NCBI RefSeq assembly: GCF_000146185.1
Contig: NC_012778.1
Location: 1,963,501-2,027,500 of the forward strand
DNA: 64,000 nt
From: [Eubacterium] eligens ATCC 27750
Lineage (GTDB): Bacteria; Bacillota; Clostridia; Lachnospirales; Lachnospiraceae
Direction: 5' to 3'
Shown here: positions 7,914-15,690 of the stretch, one piece after another
Layout of the letters: every line of letters begins with the position of its first letter
Numbering within the stretch: position 1 is the stretch's first letter
Program-made: the position numbers and the translations under genes
Notes under the pieces: generated by a model
The model's input: only the letters and a program-made list of their open reading frames with translations
What the model was told of the DNA's origin: nothing
The model's database searches: none

Positions 7914-9659
7914 CTACATTCCTATTGCATCGAATCTGCACATCTGCTTGCACACTTCACATCCGATACATAATGTTGGGTCAATATGTGCTTTCTTATC
8001 CTTGAATGATATAGCAGGACAGCCAATCTGCATACATGCCTTACAGCCTTTACATTTGTCCTGATTAATTGCTATTGCAGGCTTGTGGACAGTTCCCTTA
8101 ATCATTACACATGGTCTTCTGCTTATGATTATAGACGGTTCTTTAGCTGCAAGCTCCTCTGTTACTGCTGTCTCAACTGCTGCGAGGTCGTATGGGTCAA
8201 CAACTCTTACTCTGTTAAAGCCTAAAGCCCTGCATAATGCTTCAAGGTCAACTTTGCCTGCAGGCTCACCTCTTAAGTTCTTACCAGTTGTAGGATTCTG
8301 CTGATGTCCTGTCATACCTGTGATTGAGTTATCAAGAATAATTACTGTTGAATTACTCATGTTGTAAGATATGTCTGTAATTCCAGTCATTCCTGAATGC
8401 ATAAATGTTGAATCTCCGATAACACCTACGCTGTTACTCTCGCCTGCTTCTCCCATAGCCTTGTTAAAGCCATGAAGTCCTGAGCATGACGCACCCATGC
8501 AGACATTAAGATCCATTGCATTAAGTGGTGCAACTGCGCCCAATGTATAACATCCGATATCTCCGTATACCATAATCTTCTTCTTGTGAAGAATGTAGAA
8601 TATTCCTCTGTGTGGACAGCCGGCACACATAACTGGTGGTCTGCCCGGAATCTGTGCGTCTATTGTTGTGTATTCAGGTTCTTCCATTCCCATACATTTT
8701 TTAATAAGATTCTGTGAGAATTCTCCACATATTGGAAATGTATCCTTACCATGAACCTGTATTCCTAACTGCCTGCAGTGGTTCTCAATGATTGGGTCAA
8801 GCTCCTCTATTACATAGATTTCGTCCTTACCCTCTGCAAAATCTTTGATAAGCTTCTCTGGAAGTGGATATACCATGCCAAGCTTAAGTACGCTTACCTT
8901 ATCTCCAAATACTTCCTTAGTATACTGGTATGATGTTGATGATGTGATTACACCTATCTTCTTTCCATTGACAAGGCTTCCCTCTGCACACTCTTCAATT
9001 CTGTTAATTCCACTTGTCTCTGCATACTGTATAAGGTCAAGTGTTCTCTGCTCAACTCTTACATGTGCATCTCTTGAATTCTTAGTCATCATGACCTTAG
9101 TTGGGTCTTTTACATAAGGGACCTGTGCAGGCTCTACTCTTTCTTCAGGACATACAACACTCTGTGAATGTGCAACTCTTGTACACATTTTGATAAATAC
9201 TGGTGTATTGTACTTCTCTGATATCTCATATGCTTCCTTAACGAAAAGTCTTGATTCTTCTGAATCTGCAGGCTCAAGCATAGGTACTTTGGCTGCAAAT
9301 GCATAATGTCTTGAATCCTGTTCGTTCTGTGATGAGTGCATTCCCGGGTCATCTGCTACACAGATTACAAGTCCTGCGTTAAGTCCCTGATATGATATTG
9401 TAAATAATGGGTCTGCTGCCACATTTAAACCAACATGCTTCATTGCACATGCTGCTCTTACTCCACCGAGTGTTGCTCCGTGTGCTGCCTCTAATGCAAC
9501 CTTTTCATTAGGCGCCCACTCGCAGTATATCTCATCATATTTTGCTGCTTCTTCTGTTATCTCTGTACTTGGTGTTCCCGGATAACTTGATATTACCTTA
9601 CAGCCTGCTTCATACATTCCTCTTGCAACTGCCTTATTGCCCAGCATTAATTCTCTCAT
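7914..9659 (-). CDS. iorA: Indolepyruvate:ferredoxin oxidoreductase, alpha subunit
   Basis: The product is about 581 residues. The N-terminal pyrimidine-binding half opens MRELMLGNKAVARG and carries YPGTPSTEI. The thiamine-diphosphate half has GDIGCYTLG, with GDSTFMHSG and a following D-N-S for metal binding. The C-terminus has two 4Fe-4S motifs, C-x2-C-x2-C-x3-CP and C-x2-C-x2-C-x3-C. The ATG at 9659 is preferred because GGAG lies 6 bases before it and the N-terminus then matches the family; an ATG four codons upstream lacks a site. It forms an operon with the upstream acyl-CoA ligase and downstream iorB for fermentative use of aromatic amino acids. Confidence 0.95.
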   Translation of the reverse strand: MRELMLGNKAVARGMYEAGCKVISSYPGTPSTEITEEAAKYDEIYCEWAPNEKVALEAAHGATLGGVRAACAMKHVGLNVAADPLFTISYQGLNAGLVICVADDPGMHSSQNEQDSRHYAFAAKVPMLEPADSEESRLFVKEAYEISEKYNTPVFIKMCTRVAHSQSVVCPEERVEPAQVPYVKDPTKVMMTKNSRDAHVRVEQRTLDLIQYAETSGINRIEECAEGSLVNGKKIGVITSSTSYQYTKEVFGDKVSVLKLGMVYPLPEKLIKDFAEGKDEIYVIEELDPIIENHCRQLGIQVHGKDTFPICGEFSQNLIKKCMGMEEPEYTTIDAQIPGRPPVMCAGCPHRGIFYILHKKKIMVYGDIGCYTLGAVAPLNAMDLNVCMGASCSGLHGFNKAMGEAGESNSVGVIGDSTFMHSGMTGITDISYNMSNSTVIILDNSITGMTGHQQNPTTGKNLRGEPAGKVDLEALCRALGFNRVRVVDPYDLAAVETAVTEELAAKEPSIIISRRPCVMIKGTVHKPAIAINQDKCKGCKACMQIGCPAISFKDKKAHIDPTLCIGCEVCKQMCRFDAIGM

Positions 9660-9685
9660 AACAATCTCCATTCTATGTATTCTTA

Positions 9686-11320
9686 TCAGCCTTTATTTTC
9701 CTGTTCTACAAGTCTGTCTGCGCCGTACATCTTACGAAGCTTCGGCTTCTCAATCTTTCCTGTAGCATTACGCGGAATATCTGCAAATATAATCTCTTTC
9801 GGACGCTTGTATCTTGGAAGCTCCATGCAAAAGTCTTCTATCTCTTCCTTTGTACATGTAACTCCGTCCTTAACTTCTATGATAGCCGCTGTCTTTTCAC
9901 CCAGTCTGTGGTCTGGAAGACCGATAACAGCTACATCTTTAACTTTATTAAATCTTCTGATGAAGTCCTCTATCTGAACCGGATAAATGTTTTCTCCACC
10001 GCTTACGATAACGTCTTTCTTTCTGTCTACAAGGAAGTAGAAACCGTCCTCGTCCTGCATAGCCATATCACCTGTATATAACCAGCCGTCCTTAAGAACC
10101 TCCTTAGTAGCTTCCTCGTTGCGGTAATAACATGTCATGACACCCGGTCCTTTAACACAGAGTTCTCCGACATCTCCCTGTTTTACTGTATTACCGTCTT
10201 CATCAACTATCTTACATTCCCATCTGTAACCCGGAATTCCGATAGCACCAACCTTATTGATATTCTCCACACCAAGATGTACACAGCCCGGACCTGTTGA
10301 TTCTGAAAGTCCGTAGTTGGTATCGTACTGGTGCTTAGGGAAGTATTCCTTCCATCTCTTGATAAGTGAAGGTGGAACCGGCTGCGCACCTATATGCATA
10401 AGTCTCCACTGGTCAAGTCTGTAATCTGATAACTTGATGTCTCCTCTGTCAAGTGCATCTAATATATCCTGAGCCCAAGGCACTAACAGCCACACGATTG
10501 TACATTCTTCATCTGATACAGCCTTAAGGATTGTCTCAGGCTTAGTTCCCTTAAGAAGTACAGCCTTGCTTCCTGCCACAAGACTTCCCATCCAGTGGAA
10601 CTTGGCTCCTGTATGGTAAAGTGGAGGAATACATAAAAATGTGTCATATCTTCCCGTTCCATGGTGCTTCTGCTCCATCTCGGCAGCCTGTGTAAGGCTT
10701 CTGTGCTTATGAAGAATAGCCTTAGGAAATCCTGTTGTTCCTGATGAGAAATATATTGCACCGTAATCATCTTCTGTTATTGTTACATCAGGTGCTTTGC
10801 TTGAACAGTCAGCAACCAGTTCACGGTAGCTTTCTGCAAAGCTTGGACAGTTATCTCCCACATAGATAAGAAGTCTGCCCTTTGATAATCTCTCAGCATT
10901 TACCTCAATTCGTCCTATAAACTGTGGTCCAAATACAATAACATCTACCTCTGCAAGCTCTGCGCAGTAATAGATTTCGTCTGAATCATATCTGAAGTTG
11001 AAAGGCACTGCTATCGCACCTGTCTTTAACACTCCGAAATATATAGGAAGCCATTCAAGGCAGTTATACATAATAATAGCTACCTTATCGCCCTTCTTGA
11101 TCCCTCTGCTGATAAGCATGTTGGCGAATCTGTTCGCTTTCTCGTTAAATACACTCCATGTAATCTCTCTGCGGTATGGAGAATAAGTTGTAGGCTCAAT
11201 AAGCCCGAACTCCTTCCATGTCGTTCTTCTCGTATCCTTTTCATCAGGATTGAGTTCTACCAATGCAACCTCGTCTGGATATTCTCTTGCATTGCGCTCT
11301 AAGTACTCTGTAACTGGCAT
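9686..11320 (-). CDS. AMP-forming acyl-CoA synthetase / class I adenylate-forming ligase
   Basis: The 544-residue enzyme has the adenylation signature YFSSGTTGFPKA, the YGLSEST motif, GWLYTGD with the hinge region DRKKDVIVSGGENIYP, and the C-terminal catalytic lysine motif PRNATGKIEK. It activates a carboxylic acid with ATP and CoA. Its position directly before iorA suggests an aryl-acetate or similar product of amino-acid fermentation; this substrate is inferred only from context. The ATG at 11320 follows GGGAAGGA and gives the usual N-terminus. The longer frame from 11362 would start upstream of the likely transcript start. Confidence 0.88.
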   Translation of the reverse strand: MPVTEYLERNAREYPDEVALVELNPDEKDTRRTTWKEFGLIEPTTYSPYRREITWSVFNEKANRFANMLISRGIKKGDKVAIIMYNCLEWLPIYFGVLKTGAIAVPFNFRYDSDEIYYCAELAEVDVIVFGPQFIGRIEVNAERLSKGRLLIYVGDNCPSFAESYRELVADCSSKAPDVTITEDDYGAIYFSSGTTGFPKAILHKHRSLTQAAEMEQKHHGTGRYDTFLCIPPLYHTGAKFHWMGSLVAGSKAVLLKGTKPETILKAVSDEECTIVWLLVPWAQDILDALDRGDIKLSDYRLDQWRLMHIGAQPVPPSLIKRWKEYFPKHQYDTNYGLSESTGPGCVHLGVENINKVGAIGIPGYRWECKIVDEDGNTVKQGDVGELCVKGPGVMTCYYRNEEATKEVLKDGWLYTGDMAMQDEDGFYFLVDRKKDVIVSGGENIYPVQIEDFIRRFNKVKDVAVIGLPDHRLGEKTAAIIEVKDGVTCTKEEIEDFCMELPRYKRPKEIIFADIPRNATGKIEKPKLRKMYGADRLVEQENKG

Positions 11321-11358
11321 CTTAATTCCTTCCCTGCTGCCCCCGACAGCATGCAATT

Positions 11359-11374
11359 TCATTAAATTATATCA
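11359..11374 (-). promoter_or_regulatory. Extended -10 promoter of the acyl-CoA ligase-ior operon
   Basis: On the minus strand TGATATAAT (rc of 11366-11374) is a perfect extended -10 element; the -35 is only a T-run. Transcription would begin near 11359, leaving a leader of about 40 bases before the chosen ATG at 11320. This supports the shorter start of the ligase gene. Confidence 0.55.
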
Positions 11375-11486
11375 TACTATATTTTGCCAAAAAAATCCAT
11401 AAAACAGCCCGCCTTTCAGCCACGCTTTCGTCAAACTTCCCCTTTAATTCCAACTTAAAAAATGCTATGATTAAGTTAGTTAATTT

Positions 11487-11727
11487 GCGCATGTGTATCC
11501 GGCTGTCCGGCACCTGTCTGTGGTGCAGGAATGAATTGTGACGAGCTGTGCAGGAGTTAAGCCGCTGTCTGCAAAAGCTAATCGCACAAAAGCTCGTCCA
11601 AGCGAAGCGCGTTTGCTTTTGTGCGATGTAATAAACTCTGCAGACAGCGGCTTTTACTCCTGCTAAGCGAGGAAAACCTGAGTTCCAGCGCCACAGACAG
11701 GTGTCGGACAGCCTGATACACACACGC
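11487..11727. repeat. 241-bp nested palindromic intergenic element
   Basis: This stretch fills most of the gap between the ligase and GltD-like genes. Outer arms 11487-11531 and 11683-11727 match over about 45 bases with some six mismatches. Inside, CAGGAG...GCCGCTGTCTGCA (from 11551) pairs with TGCAGACAGCGGC...CTCCTG (to 11661). At the centre ATCGCACAAAAGC pairs with GCTTTTGTGCGAT. The whole unit can fold into one long interrupted hairpin on either strand. It is richer in G+C than its surroundings and encodes no credible protein. It looks like a MITE-like or REP-like element; a transcript processing role is also possible. Confidence 0.75.
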
Positions 11728-11767
11728 AGCTTACTACTACTTAACATTTTTTAAAGGGGGATATATT

Positions 11768-13003
11768 ATGGCGTTACATGTTATGGACGAGGCCAACCGC
11801 TGCTTACAGTGCAAAGTGCCTCAGTGTCAGAAGGGATGTCCTATCAACACTAACATTCCTATGGCAATCCGTTTACTTAAAGAGAACAAGCTTAACGAAG
11901 CTGGTAAAATGCTTTTCGAGAACAACCCACTTACTACCGTGTGCAGTCTTATCTGCAATCATGAGAACCAGTGTGAAGGTCACTGTGTACTTGGAAGAAA
12001 GGGCGCTCCTGTACATTTTTCTACTATTGAAAATTATATCTCAAGTACATATGCCAACCAGATGACTGAAGGTCCTAAGCCTTCTAACGGCATGAGAGTC
12101 GCAATCATCGGTTCGGGCCCTGCCGGTATCACTATTGCAATTATTCTTGCAAGATACGGATATCAGGTTACTATATTTGAAGGAAAGGACAAGATTGGCG
12201 GCGTATTAAGATACGGTATTCCGGAATTCAGACTTCCTAAGACTGTTCTTGACGATATTGAATACAGACATCTTGCCTTGAAGGGCATTAAGATTCGTCC
12301 GAATACAACTATCGGTGGTGCAATCGGAATTGATGATTTGTTCCGTGATGGCTACAAGTCTATATTTATAGGTACAGGCGTATGGAAGCCTAACTCTCTT
12401 CATATTAAAGGAGAGACTTTCGGTAATGTCCACTTTGGTATCAATTACCTCAATAACCCTGACAGCTATCACCTTGGTGAAACTGTTATTGTTATCGGTG
12501 CCGGTAATGCCGCTATGGACGTTGCAAGAACTGCCAAGAGAAAAGGCTCCCGCAATGTCATCTGTTTCTCTATCACTAAGGAAGTTGCTGCAAGCAAATA
12601 TGAATTCAGCTATGCACAGCTTGAAGGAATCACATTTGAATATAACAAACGCCCCGTTGAGATTAAGGATGACGGTGTTATATTCAGGGATATTATTGAG
12701 AATGAAGATGGAACTTTCACTGATGTAGAAGGAACTGATACACTTCACCACTCAGACAGTGTTATCATCTCTATCAGTCAGGGACCTCAGAACCGTATTG
12801 TTAACACAACAACAGGTCTTAAGGCTACTGCAAGAGGACTTCTTGACGCAGACGAGACTGGTCACACAAGCCGTCCGGGTATATTTGCATCAGGTGATGT
12901 TGTCAACGGTGCAAGAACCGTAGTAGAAGCTGTTGCACACAGCAAGATTGTGGCAGAATCAATGCATCAGTATATGCAGTCTCTGCCGAAGGATGAAGAA
13001 TAA
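11768..13003 (+). CDS. GltD-like NAD(P)-dependent flavoprotein oxidoreductase
   Basis: The 411-residue protein has an N-terminal iron-sulfur domain (C-L-Q-C-x3-Q-C-x3-C-P near residues 13-26, then CSLICNHENQCEGHC), an FAD Rossmann motif GSGPAGITIA and an NADPH motif VIGAGNAAMDVA. It ends with the family GIFASGDV segment. This is the architecture of glutamate synthase small subunit, NfnB and related transferases. No gltB large subunit and no nfnA neighbour are present, so it may act as a stand-alone electron transfer enzyme. The ATG follows AAAGGGGG. Family is sure, exact reaction is not. Confidence 0.88.
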   Translation: MALHVMDEANRCLQCKVPQCQKGCPINTNIPMAIRLLKENKLNEAGKMLFENNPLTTVCSLICNHENQCEGHCVLGRKGAPVHFSTIENYISSTYANQMTEGPKPSNGMRVAIIGSGPAGITIAIILARYGYQVTIFEGKDKIGGVLRYGIPEFRLPKTVLDDIEYRHLALKGIKIRPNTTIGGAIGIDDLFRDGYKSIFIGTGVWKPNSLHIKGETFGNVHFGINYLNNPDSYHLGETVIVIGAGNAAMDVARTAKRKGSRNVICFSITKEVAASKYEFSYAQLEGITFEYNKRPVEIKDDGVIFRDIIENEDGTFTDVEGTDTLHHSDSVIISISQGPQNRIVNTTTGLKATARGLLDADETGHTSRPGIFASGDVVNGARTVVEAVAHSKIVAESMHQYMQSLPKDEE

Positions 13004-13023
13004 AGATATTATTTTTAGCAATA

Positions 13024-13075
13024 AAAATCGTCTATGACACAGCTCTTAAATTGAGTTTCTGTCATAGACGATTTT
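13024..13075. terminator. Bidirectional terminator between GltD-like gene and small ORF
   Basis: The arms 13024-13038 and 13061-13075 (AAAATCGTCTATGAC and its complement) form a 15-bp stem with A-rich and T-rich flanks on both sides. It can end the plus-strand oxidoreductase transcript and the convergent minus-strand gene. Confidence 0.8.
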
Positions 13076-13098
13076 ATTTATCTCTCATTAGCTTTTAA

Positions 13099-13326
13099 TT
13101 ACATATCTGCAAGCAATTCCTTTGCCTTGTCCATAGAATCCATATGAACATAGATATCACACTTAGAATTCTTGCTGTTATTAAGGAACTTGAACACGCC
13201 TGTGTGGAAATTCCACTTCTCAAAATATGATATATTGTTTCTTCTAAGCACTCTCTCTATCTTTCTGCTTTCTTCTAATGTTACATCAGAACGCAATAAA
13301 CGTTCATTAGTTCCGACTTCTGACAT
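13099..13326 (-). CDS. Small hypothetical protein
   Basis: The 75-residue protein is soluble and charged. A pattern such as RKIERVLRRNNISYF, then a D-I-Y-V-H-strand and DKAKELLAD, suggests a small alpha/beta fold like the DUF2007 'signal-transducing' family, but this is only a resemblance. It lies between a bidirectional terminator and the ilvE terminator, so it is probably transcribed alone. Confidence 0.5.
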   Translation of the reverse strand: MSEVGTNERLLRSDVTLEESRKIERVLRRNNISYFEKWNFHTGVFKFLNNSKNSKCDIYVHMDSMDKAKELLADM

Positions 13327-13403
13327 ACTGCTGCACCTCTTTACTAACGTCTGTTATATTAGTATGTTACCACATTTTAAATGTAAAATCCACTTTAGAA
13401 AAT

Positions 13404-13437
13404 TAAAAAATCGGTCTGAACACTTGTCCAGACCGAA
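13404..13437 (-). terminator. Terminator downstream of ilvE
   Basis: TCGGTCTG (13411-13418) and CAGACCGA (13429-13436) form a perfect 8-bp stem. On the minus strand it is followed by six T residues, just after the ilvE stop codon. Confidence 0.85.
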
Positions 13438-13458
13438 TAAACATTTAAAGAATATCAA

Positions 13459-14484
13459 TTAAGCGATTGTGTAAATCCATCCCTTAGGAGCTTCAATCTT
13501 GCCCATCTGGATACCTGTTAATGTATCATAGAGCTTCTGGATTGTAGGACCCATCTTCTCCATTCCGCTTGGGAAGCAGATTTCCTTACCATGGTCGTTA
13601 ATCTTTCCAACAGGTGAGATAACTGCAGCTGTACCGCAAAGACCACACTCTGCAAAATCCTTAACTTCATCAAAGAGAACTTCTCTTTCCTCAACCTCTA
13701 ATCCAAGATATTCCTTAGCAACAACCATTAATGAACGGCGTGTGATTGATGGAAGAATTGAATTAGACTTTGGTGTTACGAACTTACCATCTTTAGTGAT
13801 GAATATGAAGTTAGCACCACCTGTCTCCTCAACCTTAGTTCTTGTTGCTGGGTCAAGGTACATATTCTCTGCAAATCCTTCTTCATGTGCTGTCATAATT
13901 GCATGTAAGCTCATAGCATAGTTAAGTCCAGCCTTGATATGTCCTGTTCCGTGTGGTGCTGCTCTATCAAAATCTGAAACCTTGATAGTAATAGGCTTGG
14001 CACCGCCCTTGAAGTAAGGACCTACTGGAGTTGTAAGTACTCTGAACTGATATTCATCAGCAGGCTTAACTCCGATAACAGGGTTGCTTCCGAACATGTA
14101 TGGACGGACATAAAGTGTTGCACCTGAACCAAAAGGTGGTACCCATGCTGCATTAGCTTCTACTGTCTTAGCAACTGCCTCTACCCACTTATCTTCTGGG
14201 TAAACTGGCATCTCAAGTCTCTCACATGAATCTTTCATTCTTGCTGCATTCAGATCTGGGCGGAACATAACAATGTGACCATCCTCTGTTGTATAAGCCT
14301 TAAGACCTTCAAAACATGTCTGTGCATACTGAAGGACACCTGCACACTCGTTAATGACAACCTTGTCATCCTCTGTAAGTGTTCCGTTATCCCATGCGCC
14401 ATCTTTATAGTTGGCTACGAATCTCTTGTCAGTCTTGATGTAACCAAAGCCAAGGCTTGACCAATCAATATTCTTCTTTTCCAT
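13459..14484 (-). CDS. ilvE: Branched-chain amino acid aminotransferase
   Basis: The 341-residue fold-type IV aminotransferase transfers amino groups between glutamate and Leu/Ile/Val keto acids using pyridoxal phosphate. The PLP lysine is K184 in GHIKAGLNYA. The family segments QTCFEGLKAY, FRPDLNAARM and LYVRPYMFG are present, as is the late TKVEETGGANFIF region. Length fits the long class II form common in Firmicutes. It has its own promoter directly behind the aldolase gene and a strong terminator, so it is monocistronic. Confidence 0.96.
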   Translation of the reverse strand: MEKKNIDWSSLGFGYIKTDKRFVANYKDGAWDNGTLTEDDKVVINECAGVLQYAQTCFEGLKAYTTEDGHIVMFRPDLNAARMKDSCERLEMPVYPEDKWVEAVAKTVEANAAWVPPFGSGATLYVRPYMFGSNPVIGVKPADEYQFRVLTTPVGPYFKGGAKPITIKVSDFDRAAPHGTGHIKAGLNYAMSLHAIMTAHEEGFAENMYLDPATRTKVEETGGANFIFITKDGKFVTPKSNSILPSITRRSLMVVAKEYLGLEVEEREVLFDEVKDFAECGLCGTAAVISPVGKINDHGKEICFPSGMEKMGPTIQKLYDTLTGIQMGKIEAPKGWIYTIA

Positions 14485-14516
14485 TGTTAGTACTTCCTTT
14501 CATCTAAAGATACCAA

Positions 14517-14576
14517 TGTAAAAAATGTTTTACACGATTTTGAGCATATTTTACGCTCTTAAAAATGTCATGTCAA
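14517..14576 (-). promoter_or_regulatory. ilvE promoter with a leader hairpin
   Basis: On the minus strand TTGACA (rc 14571-14576), a 17-bp spacer and TAAAAT (rc 14548-14553) make a near-consensus sigma-A promoter. Just downstream, TGTAAAA/TTTTACA (14517-14523 with 14528-14534) forms a 7-bp stem with a 4-base loop before the ribosome site. The palindrome could be an operator or a small leader hairpin. Confidence 0.65.
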
Positions 14577-14583
14577 CATTTCA

Positions 14584-15564
14584 TTACTCATCTCCGGTAA
14601 TTTCTGTGTAATATTTAGCATAATCGGTTCTTTCTGCCTTAGTAAATGCAATTGCTGTTCTTGGATGCTGGTTAGTCTGACCGGTAAGCATGTACTGTAC
14701 ATCACATCCCCACACAACACCTGATGCTTTAAGTGGAACCATATGCTTTTCAATAAACTTAAGCACTGGAACAATATTAAACTTAGGATTTCTTAAGAAC
14801 CCTAATAATAATTCTGAATAGCAGTTACCTGCACCTCTTCCCATTCCGCTTACTGTTGCATCAAGAAGGCTTACGCCGATTGAGCATGCCTCAATTGTAT
14901 TGGCAAATGCAAGCTGCTGGTTGTTATGTGCATGTATACCAACACTTTTTCCATACTTCTCTGCTATCTTAATGTATTTGTCAGCAAGTCTTCTTACCTG
15001 CTCCGGGTATAATGAACCATAGCTGTCAACAAGGTATATGTACTGTGCCTTGCTCTGTGATGCAAGAAGCTCTAATGCAAGGTCTAACTCATTCTCACCT
15101 GCTGTCGATATCGCCATAATATTGACTGTAACCTCATATCCCATATCTGAACAGTAGTTAGCCATCTCAATAGCTGCCGGAATGGTATTAATATATGTTG
15201 CAACTCTCACCATATCAACAACTGACTCTGACTTAGGTGGAATATCTCTCTTCATATTAGTTCTTCCGACATCAGCCATAACTGATATCTTAAGTGGTGT
15301 ATCATTCTCGCCAACAATAGCTCTGATATCTTCTTCCTTACAGAACTTCCACTTTCCGAATTCTTTCTCATCAAATATATCCTTATCAGCCTTATATCCA
15401 AATTCCATATAATCAACGCCTGCTGCCACATTAGCTTCATAAAGATCTTTAACAAACTCATCAGTGAATTCAAAATTATTCACAAGACCTCCATCTCTTA
15501 ATGTACAGTCCATAACCTTGATGTCTGGTCTGTAAGAAGTCAAATTACCCCTGTTTTCTGCCAT
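14584..15564 (-). CDS. HMG-CoA lyase-like aldolase domain protein
   Basis: The 326-residue TIM-barrel enzyme has the DRE-TIM metallolyase opening MDCTLRDGGL (catalytic Arg and metal Asp), the barrel strand IYLVDSYGSLYP and the metal ligands GIHAHNNQQLA. A DATVSGMGRGAGNC segment follows. These fit the 4-hydroxy-2-oxovalerate aldolase / isopropylmalate synthase superfamily, but the short form without a second domain is typed only as an aldolase of unknown substrate. The ATG at 15564 follows AGGAGGAAACAGGTT. A second AGGAGG lies 15 bases upstream. Neighbouring ilvE is separately promoted. Confidence 0.82.
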   Translation of the reverse strand: MAENRGNLTSYRPDIKVMDCTLRDGGLVNNFEFTDEFVKDLYEANVAAGVDYMEFGYKADKDIFDEKEFGKWKFCKEEDIRAIVGENDTPLKISVMADVGRTNMKRDIPPKSESVVDMVRVATYINTIPAAIEMANYCSDMGYEVTVNIMAISTAGENELDLALELLASQSKAQYIYLVDSYGSLYPEQVRRLADKYIKIAEKYGKSVGIHAHNNQQLAFANTIEACSIGVSLLDATVSGMGRGAGNCYSELLLGFLRNPKFNIVPVLKFIEKHMVPLKASGVVWGCDVQYMLTGQTNQHPRTAIAFTKAERTDYAKYYTEITGDE

Positions 15565-15645
15565 AACCTGTTTCCTCCTGTAAAATTTCCTCCTGGAATT
15601 GTTTCGCTTTAAACCGTTACGCTTTAAAGTGTTAAACTGTTTTGA

Positions 15646-15673
15646 ATTATAACACATCTATCAAGGTTGTCAA
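15646..15673 (-). promoter_or_regulatory. Promoter of the aldolase gene
   Basis: TTGACA (rc 15668-15673), a 16-bp spacer and TATAAT (rc 15646-15651) match both sigma-A hexamers exactly. Transcription would start near 15640 and give a leader of about 75 bases containing short repeated TTTAAAGCG-like motifs. Confidence 0.75.
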
Positions 15674-15690
15674 CTGTTGATGTGAGATTT

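Noticed and set aside
11367..11747. 126-codon minus-strand frame in the palindromic element
   Set aside because: It reads through the inverted repeats and resembles no protein; start and ribosome site are poor.
12206..12751. 181-codon minus-strand frame inside the GltD-like gene
   Set aside because: It is a shadow of the real plus-strand gene, which has full FAD and NADPH motifs.
14485..14583. T-box or other amino-acid riboswitch before ilvE
   Set aside because: The gap has room only for a promoter and a small hairpin; there is no T-box sequence or long leader.
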